A DNA stretch of 64,000 nt from an uncultured Pseudoteredinibacter sp. (GTDB lineage Bacteria > Pseudomonadota > Gammaproteobacteria > Pseudomonadales > Cellvibrionaceae), in NCBI RefSeq assembly GCF_947502065.1, contig NZ_CANMYE010000006.1, positions 1 through 64,000 on the forward strand, in the 5' to 3' direction. Of this stretch, positions 1 through 6,628 are shown in pieces. Within the stretch, counting starts at the first letter, position 1. Every line of letters begins with the position of its first letter. A program made the position numbers and the translations under genes. The notes under the pieces were generated by a model. That model saw nothing but the letters and a program-made list of their open reading frames with translations. It was not told where the DNA came from and searched no databases.

Positions 1-21
1 AAGTCTTCTCCAAGTTGGTTC

Positions 22-122
22 GCGCCTCAAGCTTACCGCTTTGGTGGTAAGCTGGAGAAGGCTCAATAAGTATCAAGTCAAAGCACTCGGACACAGAAAA
101 GCTGTGCCGGTGTTTGAGGCGC
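22..122 (+). repeat. attC-like palindrome, degenerate cores
   Basis: The arms GCGCCTCAA (22-30) and TTGAGGCGC (114-122) are perfect complements and enclose two inner hairpins, GCTTACC/GGTAAGC and CACAG/CTGTG. The block precedes a small + strand gene and resembles the outer stem of a long integron attC site. The canonical AAC and GTT core triplets are missing at both ends, so this is either a decayed attC or a composite of two sites. The stretch CACTCGG...CCGGTG inside it recurs in the better attC at 1628. Confidence 0.45.
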
Positions 123-134
123 TAGCACTCAAAC

Positions 135-548
135 ATGAAACGAATAGCACTCCTAATACTGATAACATTTACGCTGGGCGCATCAAGTAGCGGAAATATC
201 CAATATACTTTCGAGGCGAGCGATCCTAACTTGGCGGTAAAGCTAGCTAAGGAGTTTCTTCAAACTCAGGGCTTTGGTCATGTCGGTGAACTAAACGGGG
301 TCAGTGAGTATGAGCATTCGCAGTATTCAGTTTTTGCTTATCTTGGCTCAGTCGAGAAAACCGTTTATCTTGGGTTTACTGAGCTTAGAGGCGGCTGTAG
401 CAGTGTTGAGGGTGTGCCATCTATCGAGCGCGAGTACGAAAATTATCAATCGCTCCTTGATAGTCGGGGCATAAAAATTAAAAACTTTGTAGCGAGCAAA
501 AGTGCTAACAAGTCAATTAACTACGCGCCTTCGGCGCCGGCCAGCTAA
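135..548 (+). CDS. Small exported protein in integron cassette, unknown function
   Basis: Protein of 137 residues that I cannot assign to a family. Residues 1-20 form a signal peptide (MKR, then a hydrophobic run ending in GASSSG), so export to the periplasm is likely. Two Gly/Cys residues around 87-88 are the only notable motif. The last residues (NYAPSAPAS) are encoded inside the left half of the downstream attC, which is usual for cassette genes whose reading frame runs into the recombination site. No clear Shine-Dalgarno precedes the ATG. It was probably acquired as a single-gene cassette, and the gene is compact and intact. Confidence 0.6.
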   Translation: MKRIALLILITFTLGASSSGNIQYTFEASDPNLAVKLAKEFLQTQGFGHVGELNGVSEYEHSQYSVFAYLGSVEKTVYLGFTELRGGCSSVEGVPSIEREYENYQSLLDSRGIKIKNFVASKSANKSINYAPSAPAS

Positions 549-593
549 AAGCGTGGCTTCGCCACAAAGCTGCCGGTTATTGAGGCGTTGAAT
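515..593 (+). repeat. Integron attC site
   Basis: The left core-like box AATTAAC (515-521) and right box GTTGAAT (587-593, a match to GTTRRRY) flank nested inverted repeats: CGCC/GGCG, CCGG/CCGG, CAGCT/AGCTG and GTGGC-TTC-GCCAC. The block overlaps the 3' end of the upstream gene and ends 15 bases before the next start codon. This is the size and layout of an attC between two cassettes. The recombination point should be after G587. Confidence 0.7.
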
Positions 594-608
594 TTCTAAG
601 GAAAGATC

Positions 609-1151
609 ATGAGTAATCGTCACAATGTATTCATCAGTTATCATCATAAAAATGATGAAGCGTACAAAATTGAATTCGAGAGGTTGTTCTCTGGAGTTTA
701 TGATATTTTAGAAACCAAAGCTGTTAGCGATGGTGATATAGACCCATATATAAAGACGGAGACTATTCGTCAAAAAATTAGAGATGAGTTTATTCGTTCT
801 GCCAGTGTTACTGTTGTGCTGATTGGCTCAGAGACATGGAAAAGGAAGCACGTTGACTGGGAAATATCATCAAGTATTCGTGAGACACAAAGAAATTCGA
901 GAACAGGTTTAATTGGCATAATCTTACCAACATACCCAAGATTAGATACAAGCAAGTACAATAAGGGAACTATTCCACCAAGGCTTCAAGACAACTTGGA
1001 CTGTGACTTTGCGAAGATCTACAATTGGTCAAATGACCCATATACAGTTCAACAATGGATTCATGAAGCATTCGTTCGGCGGAAGCAAATTAATCCTGAT
1101 AACTCACGTGAAATGTTTGGTCAAAATCGTTCTTCATCAAGTTGGTGCTAG
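609..1151 (+). CDS. TIR-domain protein (ThsB/MTH538-like), putative defence effector or sensor
   Basis: Protein of 180 residues that is almost entirely one TIR-like domain. The first strand motif HNVFISYHHKND lies at residues 5-16, the middle strand TVVLIGSETW at 68-77, and VDWEIS at 82-87 holds Glu85, which by eye matches the catalytic glutamate of NAD-consuming TIRs. The strand GLIGIILP follows. The best family guess is the TIR-like group that includes Thoeris ThsB. TIR proteins of this kind make cyclic ADP-ribose-type signals or degrade NAD during phage infection; that role is inferred here. The start ATG has AAGGAAAG 5-12 bases upstream. It ends 2 bases before the next gene, and the two share one integron cassette bounded by attC sites. 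No ThsA-like SLOG or SIR2 gene is present. Confidence 0.75.
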   Translation: MSNRHNVFISYHHKNDEAYKIEFERLFSGVYDILETKAVSDGDIDPYIKTETIRQKIRDEFIRSASVTVVLIGSETWKRKHVDWEISSSIRETQRNSRTGLIGIILPTYPRLDTSKYNKGTIPPRLQDNLDCDFAKIYNWSNDPYTVQQWIHEAFVRRKQINPDNSREMFGQNRSSSSWC

Positions 1152-1153
1152 TT

Positions 1154-1633
1154 ATGAAGTGGGCTAAGTGGTTAGAAAACTGGGATATGACATCCCTTAA
1201 AATTAAAGCTCCGTTTCTTGAAATGGAGTGGAATCCTCAAGATGAAGATAAAGCAGCTGCGTGGGAACTCTACATTGAGCTTCTTACGAGAATTACTACC
1301 CAGAAATTAGATGATAATCACGGAGATGAGAAAACAGCTTTAACAAGCATATTTTCGATATTTTCAATTACGCGTGATGTCATGAAAAACAATGGCCGCC
1401 ACTGCATCGAGTTTACCAAAATAGCAATTGTTGTCCTGAATCAGGTAGTAAGACCTTTTACTGCAAAATGGCATGGCCTATCGGTAAATGGAGCTTTTGA
1501 CGACCCTAAACAATGCAAAGAGTTTAGAGCTGAATTGGTTGAAATTCAGAATACACTGAGAGTCTACACAAAAATGCTAGCCGATATGGCTGGGGTTGAA
1601 GATTTAACTGAGCTTGAGAGTGACGAAATTTAA
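1154..1633 (+). CDS. Unknown helical partner of the TIR protein
   Basis: Protein of 159 residues from the ATG at 1154. A TTG at 1142 would add four residues but overlaps the TIR gene. It looks all-helical, soluble and acidic at the C terminus, with no signal peptide or membrane segment. A block around LNQVVRPFTAKWH (residues about 98-110) looks conserved and charged or aromatic, and the end (VEDLTELESDEI) is acidic. I do not recognise the family. Its stop codon TAA (1631-1633) lies in the left core box of the next attC, so it travels with the TIR gene as one cassette and is almost certainly translationally coupled to it. By position it could be a regulator, a ligand-triggered effector or an immunity partner. 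Confidence 0.65.
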   Translation: MKWAKWLENWDMTSLKIKAPFLEMEWNPQDEDKAAAWELYIELLTRITTQKLDDNHGDEKTALTSIFSIFSITRDVMKNNGRHCIEFTKIAIVVLNQVVRPFTAKWHGLSVNGAFDDPKQCKEFRAELVEIQNTLRVYTKMLADMAGVEDLTELESDEI

Positions 1634-1697
1634 CAAGGCCAATCACTCGGAAAATTTACTCGCTGCGCTCCCAATTTTCCGGTGTTGGCGGCGTTAC
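1628..1697 (+). repeat. Integron attC site, right core interrupted by IS
   Basis: The left box ATTTAAC (1628-1634) is a perfect RYYYAAC and contains the stop codon of the upstream gene. Inner arms CGGAAAATT and AATTTTCCG form the stem, and GGCGGCGTTA closes the right side. Only GTTA(C) of the right core is left: the insertion sequence begins at 1697 or 1698, four or five bases into the box. The site is therefore disrupted just past its recombination point. Confidence 0.8.
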
Positions 1698-1722
1698 TGT
1701 AGTGGCATAGTTAATTTGGCCA
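1698..1722 (+). repeat. IS left inverted repeat
   Basis: TGTAGTGG at the outer end and TTTGGCCA at the inner end; pairs with 2930-2954. The matching could extend one base outward (C1697 with G2955). Confidence 0.9.
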
Positions 1723-1769
1723 TCTGATTGGAGGTGATATCATCGCCTCTTAGACAAAACAGGTGATCA

Positions 1770-2080
1770 ATGAGTAAACGTACAAGACCTACATTTAGCC
1801 CTGAATTCCGACTTGAAGCTGCTCAGCTTGTTGTTGACCAGGGGCGTTCCGTTCGTGAGGCAGCTGATGCAATGGGCGTGGGTAAGCCAACAATGGATAA
1901 GTGGGTGCGCCAACTCCGTGAAGAGCGTGAAGAAAAGCACCCTTGGGTACGCCAATGACCCCGGATCAACAGCGTATTCGCGAGCTGGAGAAACAGCTCA
2001 GGAGGGTCGAAGAAGAAAAAGAGATATTAAAAAAGGCTACAGCTCTCTTGATGTCGGACTCGATGAGAGGTTCTCGTTAG
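1770..2080 (+). pseudogene. IS3-family OrfA, frameshifted
   Basis: OrfA is the helix-turn-helix DNA-binding subunit of IS3-type transposases. Residues MSKRTRPTFSPEFRLEAAQL and the GVGKPTMDKW helix are intact. After the codons for REEREEK the frame hits TGA at 1956-1958. The expected continuation (KAPLGTPMTPDQQRIRELEKQ-type leucine-zipper region) is present one frame over, running to TAG at 2078-2080. Loss of one A from the run at 1933-1936 would explain this. It is therefore a one-base deletion, or a sequencing error in a homopolymer. Downstream, A AAA AAG (2029-2035) is in the correct phase for the usual -1 slip into OrfB. Confidence 0.8.
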
Positions 2081-2925
2081 TCGACAAGCTCAAAGAGAGC
2101 CACGCAGTAACAATAATTTGCGAAGTCTTTGGTATACACCGAAGCAGTTACAAATACTGGAGCAAGCGGTCGCGATCGTTATCGCCGGAGCAACTCGAAC
2201 TGCACTGCCAAATTAAAGCGGCATTTGAAGAGAGTAATGGCTCGGCGGGCGCTAGAACTATTGCAGATATTGTAACGGCCCGAGGTATAGATTTAAGCCG
2301 TTACAGGGCTAACAGACTAATGAAAAAGCTTGAGTTGGTCAGCAGTCAACTACCTGGGCATAAATACAAGAAGGCGAGCCAAGAGCACATCGCAGTACCA
2401 AACAAGCTCGATCGTCAATTTAACGTATCTAAGCCCAATCAAGTTTGGTGTGGTGACGTCACTTACATTTGGACTGGTCGGCGCTGGGCGTACTTAGCGG
2501 TCGTGTTAGATTTATTTGCACGAAAGCCAATTGGCTGGGCAATGTCGTTATCGCCAGACAGTGCGTTAACGTCTCAGGCGCTAAGCATGGCATTTGAATC
2601 TCGCGGCAAGCCTAAAGGGCTAATGTTTCACTCAGATCAAGGAAGCCACTACAGCAGTCGTAAATTCCGACAATTATTGTGGCGCTACCGAATCACTCAG
2701 AGTATGAGTCGTCGCGGTAATTGCTGGGACAATGCTCCGATGGAGAGGTTCTTTAGGAGTTTGAAAACTGAGTGGGTGCCAGCACTTGGCTATCGAAATT
2801 TTACAGAGGCAAAATATGCGGTGACAGATTATCTTGTTGGTTACTACAGCCAGACAAGGCCGCACCGACATAACGGTGGTTTAAGTCCAAACACTGCTGA
2901 GCAGCTGTACTGGAGTGACTACTAA
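2029..2925 (+). CDS. IS3-family transposase OrfB (DDE integrase core)
   Basis: OrfB supplies the catalytic rve domain and is normally made only as an OrfAB fusion by -1 slippage at A AAA AAG (2029-2035). The open frame extends further left but that part is out-of-frame OrfA sequence, so I start it at the slip site. An HTH_21-like N-terminal segment (IICEVFGIHRSSYKYW) is followed by the DDE core: Asp in CGDVTYIW, Asp in FHSDQGSHY and Glu in NAPMERFFRSLK. The C terminus (YYSQTRPHRHNGGLSP) is typical of IS3. The frame is intact to the TAA at 2925. The frameshift in OrfA would prevent normal fusion synthesis from the OrfA start. Confidence 0.9.
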   Translation, partial: KKGYSSLDVGLDERFSLVDKLKESHAVTIICEVFGIHRSSYKYWSKRSRSLSPEQLELHCQIKAAFEESNGSAGARTIADIVTARGIDLSRYRANRLMKKLELVSSQLPGHKYKKASQEHIAVPNKLDRQFNVSKPNQVWCGDVTYIWTGRRWAYLAVVLDLFARKPIGWAMSLSPDSALTSQALSMAFESRGKPKGLMFHSDQGSHYSSRKFRQLLWRYRITQSMSRRGNCWDNAPMERFFRSLKTEWVPALGYRNFTEAKYAVTDYLVGYYSQTRPHRHNGGLSPNTAEQLYWSDY

Positions 2926-2929
2926 ACCG

Positions 2930-2954
2930 TGGCCAGATTTACTTGACCACTACA
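2930..2954 (-). repeat. IS right inverted repeat
   Basis: On the minus strand it reads TGTAGTGGTCAAG and then TGGCCA; it matches the left end at 20 of 25 positions. Confidence 0.9.
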
Positions 2955-2955
2955 G

Positions 2956-3111
2956 GCCTTTGCTTGCGGGGCTTTAGTGATGTTGTCGGTTGTCGTTGAT
3001 CACTATGATGGGCGCGATAATGAACACAAGTATCAGGTCTTCGCTAGGGTGTTTAAGTATCTTGCTTGGAGCTTGTTCGCTGCGGCTTTAATTTACAACC
3101 TGCTAAATTAA
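2956..3111 (+). pseudogene. 3' remnant of a small membrane-protein gene
   Basis: Directly after the IS an open frame codes for AFACGALVMLSVVV, a charged loop (DHYDGRDNEHKY) and a second hydrophobic stretch (YLAWSLFAAALIYNLLN) before TAA at 3109-3111. This is the topology of a small two-helix inner-membrane protein. An internal ATG at 2980 would give only 43 residues. The frame is open right up to the IS boundary, so the 5' part was probably cut away when the IS inserted or by a later deletion. The family is not recognised; small membrane proteins of this kind are common integron cassette products. Confidence 0.5.
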
Positions 3112-3348
3112 GCGCTTTATAAAAGTGTCACTTAACTCAGCATTCCGCTTCGCTGCTTGAAAGTCTTATGACATCTCTTCTTATAGCCATCCCTGCGCCG
3201 CTGGAGTAAGCTTTAAAGCCAGTCGCTGTATTCGTTCCCGGTGGTCGCGATAGCTTGGTCATTTCTGGCCTAGATTGTGCGGGTTCTTTGTGGTCTGTGT
3301 ACCTGTGCAAAACAGGTGCTTTACTACCACCACCGGAGGGATTCTAAA
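3112..3348. other. Intergenic region, end of accessory DNA
   Basis: Non-coding stretch between the membrane-protein remnant and the TPR gene. I see no attC core boxes here. A short hairpin ACCTG/CAGGT lies at 3301-3317, and a strong Shine-Dalgarno GGAGGG (3335-3340) belongs to the next gene. The junction between cassette array and chromosomal backbone should be in this interval. Confidence 0.5.
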
Positions 3349-4950
3349 ATGATTAAGCAGGGTAAATACCAGGCATTTATTGGAAGTGTACTGCGAAGCT
3401 GCCGCTCGTTCTTTTCTGTTCCGTTTTCCTTATCTTTTCTACCGTGCATTGCTTTGAGCTTGTCTCTAGGTCTTAGCGCTACGGTACAGGCCCATGAGGG
3501 GCATCAAGATGAAGATATTATCTTGAAGGATTTGGGGAATCTTGGTGAGGTCGATTTTAAAGTCTCTTGTGATAAACCTGCACAAGAAGCTTTTAATACG
3601 GGCGTGGCTTTGCTGCATCATATGATGTATGCCCAGGCTGAAGAGTTATTTCAAAAGTGGAAGCAAAAAAGCCCAGACTGCGCCATGATGTATTGGGGCT
3701 ATTCCATGTCGCTGTTTCACCCGCTGTGGCCGGATAAAATCTCTAAGATGGCCTTAGCCAAAGGGCAGCGGGCTATTAGCAAAGCGACTACTTTAAAAGT
3801 ATCCGCTCGGGAGCAGGCTTATATTCAGGCCGCCGCTGAGTTTTATAAAGATTGGAAAACTGTCGCTGAGCCCCAGCGCATTAAAGCTTGGGCAGATGCC
3901 CATAAGGGTATTTATAAACAGTACCCTAAGGATGTAGATGCTATTGCCTTCTATGGTTTGGCGCAGTTAGTAGTGGCTTCTAAAACGGATAAAACCTTTG
4001 CCGCGAATAAAAAAGCGGGTGAGTTGTTGGCAGGGATCTTAGAGAGTAACCCTCTTCATCCCGGTGCTATTCACTATAGTATTCACGCTTACGATAATCC
4101 TGTACTGGCCGAGGTTGGCGCAGAACCCGCTCGTGCCTACGATAAAATAGCACCCGATGTACCTCATGCTTTGCATATGCCCACTCATATTTTTGTACGT
4201 TTGGGCGAGTGGAAAGATGCAATCAGTTGGAATGCGCGCTCGGCCAAGGCCGCACTAAAGTACCCTTCCCATGGTGCAACCTCAATGCACTATGTGCACG
4301 CTTTAGATTATCTGATCTACGGCCAATTGCAGCTAGGCAATGGGGCAGAAGCCGTTAAGGTATTCGAGCAGAGCCATGCTCACCATCCAATGCAAAATAC
4401 TTTCCCGGTTGCGTATGCGCTTTCGACTATGCCGGCTCGGATATCTTTAGAGCAGCAGCAGTGGCAACAAGCCAGCCAGCTTAAAACTCGCGAGCCAAGT
4501 TATATCAACTGGGATAACTTCCCTCAGTTGGAAGCTATCAGTTACTTTGCCCGTGGCCTAGGCGCAGCGAGAAGTGGTAACTTGGATGCTGCACGCAATG
4601 CCTTGGTTACGCTAAATCAATTGCATACTAAAGCAACCGCCATTAGCCCCAACTACTGGGCGCCATTGGTTAATGCCCAGCGTAAATCAGTTAAGGCTTG
4701 GTTGTTGTTTGCTGAAGGCAAAAAACAAAAAGCACTGGCACTACAGCGTGAGGCTGCTGATATCGAAGATTCTCTTGATAAAGACCCAGTAACACCCGGT
4801 GCGGTGTTGCCCGCTAGGGATTTACTTGGCGATATGCTGCGATTGGATGGTAAGCTTGAGGCCGCCCAGCAGGCTTATAAAGCCAGCTTAAAAATTGGCC
4901 CTAATCGCCGTTATAGTTTAGAGGGCCTTGAAAAGGCTAAACAAATATAA
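3349..4950 (+). CDS. Exported TPR-repeat protein
   Basis: Protein of 533 residues from the ATG at 3349, chosen because GGAGGG lies eight bases upstream; the frame is open further left. A long signal peptide ends at about ATVQA, and the mature N terminus begins HEGHQDED, a possible metal-binding patch. The body is helical with TPR-like repeats (for example AFNTGVALLHHMMYAQAEELF near the start and AAQQAYKASLKIGPNRRYSLEG at the end). Histidines are frequent (HHM, HMPTHIFVRLGEW, HAHHPM). This architecture occurs in many bacterial TPR proteins of unknown function. It is followed after 20 bases by a DoxX-like membrane protein and then a SnoaL-like protein, probably one operon. A periplasmic scaffold is likely; the partner is unknown. 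Confidence 0.8.
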   Translation: MIKQGKYQAFIGSVLRSCRSFFSVPFSLSFLPCIALSLSLGLSATVQAHEGHQDEDIILKDLGNLGEVDFKVSCDKPAQEAFNTGVALLHHMMYAQAEELFQKWKQKSPDCAMMYWGYSMSLFHPLWPDKISKMALAKGQRAISKATTLKVSAREQAYIQAAAEFYKDWKTVAEPQRIKAWADAHKGIYKQYPKDVDAIAFYGLAQLVVASKTDKTFAANKKAGELLAGILESNPLHPGAIHYSIHAYDNPVLAEVGAEPARAYDKIAPDVPHALHMPTHIFVRLGEWKDAISWNARSAKAALKYPSHGATSMHYVHALDYLIYGQLQLGNGAEAVKVFEQSHAHHPMQNTFPVAYALSTMPARISLEQQQWQQASQLKTREPSYINWDNFPQLEAISYFARGLGAARSGNLDAARNALVTLNQLHTKATAISPNYWAPLVNAQRKSVKAWLLFAEGKKQKALALQREAADIEDSLDKDPVTPGAVLPARDLLGDMLRLDGKLEAAQQAYKASLKIGPNRRYSLEGLEKAKQI

Positions 4951-4970
4951 GGTGAGCTAGCAGTTATAAA

Positions 4971-5450
4971 ATGTACCAAGGTATTTTGATTGTTTCGCAG
5001 CTACTGTTAGCTGTTATTTATTTTAGTGCCGGTTTGAGCAAGTTATTACCTTGGTTTCCCAATATTATTGGGCCGGTATGGTTGATTGATGTACTAGCCA
5101 AATACAACTTGGCATTGTTCGGCTATTTTATCGCTATCGCTCAGGCTGTGGTGGGTGGCTTATTGTTTTTTCCGCGCTTTAGATTGGCAGCCAGCTTAAT
5201 GCTGCTGCCAATGCATTTATGTATTACGGTTATCCCTATTTCACTAGGATGGCAGGGGACACCAATCGTTAATGGCTTGTTGTTGATAATGTTGCTTGCA
5301 TTGCTATTTGACGATAGGCATCAACTAAAGGCTCTCCTGGCTAGCCAGGCTGAATCACAATACGGCAATAACAAACGTGTGTATTGGCTGAGTTTGGTTT
5401 GCTTTTTTTTCTTGGCTGTGTTTTTAAAATACGGCACTGCTTTCTTATAA
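4971..5450 (+). CDS. DoxX-like integral membrane protein
   Basis: Protein of 159 residues with four membrane helices in the first 110 residues (SQLLLAVIYFSAGLSKLLPW, YFIAIAQAVVGGLLFF, LMLLPMHLCITVI, NGLLLIMLLALLF) and a fifth at the C terminus after a short soluble loop. The YFSAGLSKL motif in helix 1 is what DoxX/MauE-type proteins show. Members take part in quinone-linked or thiol redox at the inner membrane, but the substrate here is unknown. It begins 20 bases after the TPR gene and precedes a SnoaL-like gene by 30 bases. Confidence 0.7.
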   Translation: MYQGILIVSQLLLAVIYFSAGLSKLLPWFPNIIGPVWLIDVLAKYNLALFGYFIAIAQAVVGGLLFFPRFRLAASLMLLPMHLCITVIPISLGWQGTPIVNGLLLIMLLALLFDDRHQLKALLASQAESQYGNNKRVYWLSLVCFFFLAVFLKYGTAFL

Positions 5451-5480
5451 GCGTGCCGCTTAACTTTTTCGGTGTTTGTA

Positions 5481-5834
5481 ATGGCTAAAAGCTTAAACCC
5501 TGTTGTTCAAAAATGGCTGCAATGCTGGGAGCAGGGCGATATTGATAATTTGCCCATCACGGATGATTTTAGCCATAGTAGTCCCTTTGGGCTTATTAAA
5601 CCCAAGTCTCGTTATCTAGAGATTGTAAATAAGAACAAAGCCGACTTTTTGGGTAACAGCCTTAAGGTGATTGATCATATCGAAGAAGGCGATAAGGCCT
5701 GCATTCAGTTTGAGCAGAAGAACAAAAATACTGGTTTAGAAATGACGGTGTGTGAGTGGTATGAGCTGGAAGGCGATAAGATTAAGGCGATTCAATCTTT
5801 TTATAATATTGGTGATGCCAAGATAGAAGGCTAA
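5481..5834 (+). CDS. SnoaL-like (NTF2 fold) protein
   Basis: Protein of 117 residues from the ATG at 5481; a GTG at 5472 would add three. The pattern WLQCWEQGDIDNL...DDFSHSSPFG...Y...V is that of nuclear transport factor 2/SnoaL-like domains, small cone-shaped pockets found in isomerases, dehydratases and carrier proteins. The C-terminal strand EWYELEGDKIKAIQSFYN also fits. Cytoplasmic, with no signal peptide. It is the last gene of the TPR-DoxX cluster and a hairpin follows it. The reaction cannot be predicted. Confidence 0.65.
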   Translation: MAKSLNPVVQKWLQCWEQGDIDNLPITDDFSHSSPFGLIKPKSRYLEIVNKNKADFLGNSLKVIDHIEEGDKACIQFEQKNKNTGLEMTVCEWYELEGDKIKAIQSFYNIGDAKIEG

Positions 5835-5853
5835 GCCCTTTGGGGATTAGCCT
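5828..5853 (+). terminator. Terminator-like hairpin after SnoaL gene
   Basis: AGGCTAA-G-CCC-TTT-GGG-GA-TTAGCCT, with the stop codon inside the left arm. The following TGTATTTC is only weakly U-rich. It also lies downstream of the convergent lepB-like gene. Confidence 0.5.
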
Positions 5854-5890
5854 TGTATTTCAATAACCGTTAGCGTTTTGTTCTCACGCC

Positions 5891-6520
5891 CTAATCTAAA
5901 TCTTTGGCGAAGCGATCACTGCGGGGTAGAAAGTAGTTTTCATAATCGAAGGATATGGCAACTTTGCCAGCGCGGCCTCGTAGTTCCTGTTGTGGGATAA
6001 AACCATAAACTCTGGAATCGGCACTGTGGCTGCGGTTATCGCCCAACACTAGATACTGATCTGCGGGTACGGTAACGGTTTCAAAGTTGGCTAATGGGCC
6101 GTTAGCTTGGTCGATTCTTACTTTATGTGGGCGGCCGGCTAGCTCTTCGATAAATAATCTATCGCCAAGTTCTTTATAGGCTAGGGCTTCGCCATTAATA
6201 ATCAAACGGTGATTACGCATAGCCACTTTATCGCCCGGTAGGCCCACTACCCGTTTTACTAGACGCTTATCGGCCGCGACAGAATCAAAAACAACGATAT
6301 CACCACGCTCTGGGCTATGTGGCTCTGTGATGAGCTGGCCGGTAAAGGGCACTCGCAAGCCGTAGGCCATTTTATTAATGGTAATGCGATCGCCTTCGGT
6401 GATGGTGGGTAGCATAGATCCTGTTGGTACATCGTTCCAGTCGGCGATGGCGCTGCGGAACATCATCATGCCGGCGATAAACAGGAATAAGCCTCGGTTG
6501 TCCTTCCAGAGTTTTTGCAT
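5891..6520 (-). CDS. lepB: Signal peptidase I (short paralogue)
   Basis: Membrane serine protease that cleaves signal peptides on the periplasmic face. One N-terminal helix (residues about 10-26) precedes the catalytic box PTGSMLPT with Ser35. The general-base lysine is Lys89 in VKRVVGLPGD, and box E reads GDNRSHSADSRVYGF near the C terminus. At 209 residues with a single helix it is shorter than the E. coli enzyme (324 residues, two helices). It lies outside the usual lepA-lepB-rnc context, so a second paralogue is likely to exist elsewhere. The gene is monocistronic, between the SnoaL gene and ackA. Confidence 0.85.
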   Translation of the reverse strand: MQKLWKDNRGLFLFIAGMMMFRSAIADWNDVPTGSMLPTITEGDRITINKMAYGLRVPFTGQLITEPHSPERGDIVVFDSVAADKRLVKRVVGLPGDKVAMRNHRLIINGEALAYKELGDRLFIEELAGRPHKVRIDQANGPLANFETVTVPADQYLVLGDNRSHSADSRVYGFIPQQELRGRAGKVAISFDYENYFLPRSDRFAKDLD

Positions 6521-6628
6521 AGTTACTTGCTCACTTTAAGAGGTTTAGGCTTAGAGTGAGCCAGTGGGGCTTAGTTCGATTCTGGTCAAAAGAAATCGAT
6601 TCTTGCCGTAGACATTAAGAGCGCTAAC

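Larger units (their letters stand above)
1698..2954 (+). mobile_element. IS3-family insertion sequence (1257 bp)
   Basis: The element is bounded by 25-bp imperfect terminal inverted repeats, 20 of 25 matching, beginning TGTAGTGG on both strands and ending GGCCA. It carries the two overlapping frames of an IS3-type transposase with an A6G slippage site at 2029-2035. No 3-4 base target duplication is visible: the left flank is GTTA(C) and the right flank is GGCC or GCCT. That points to a deletion or recombination next to the element after it landed. It sits in the right core of an attC. OrfA carries a frameshift, so this copy may no longer move by itself. Confidence 0.9.

Noticed and set aside
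609..1633. Complete Thoeris system
   Set aside because: The TIR protein resembles ThsB, but the partner shows no SIR2, SLOG, Macro or caspase features, so it is not a known Thoeris type.
1813..2028. Extension of the OrfB frame to an ATG at 1813
   Set aside because: This part is out-of-frame OrfA sequence; IS3-family OrfB is expressed by slippage at 2029-2035.
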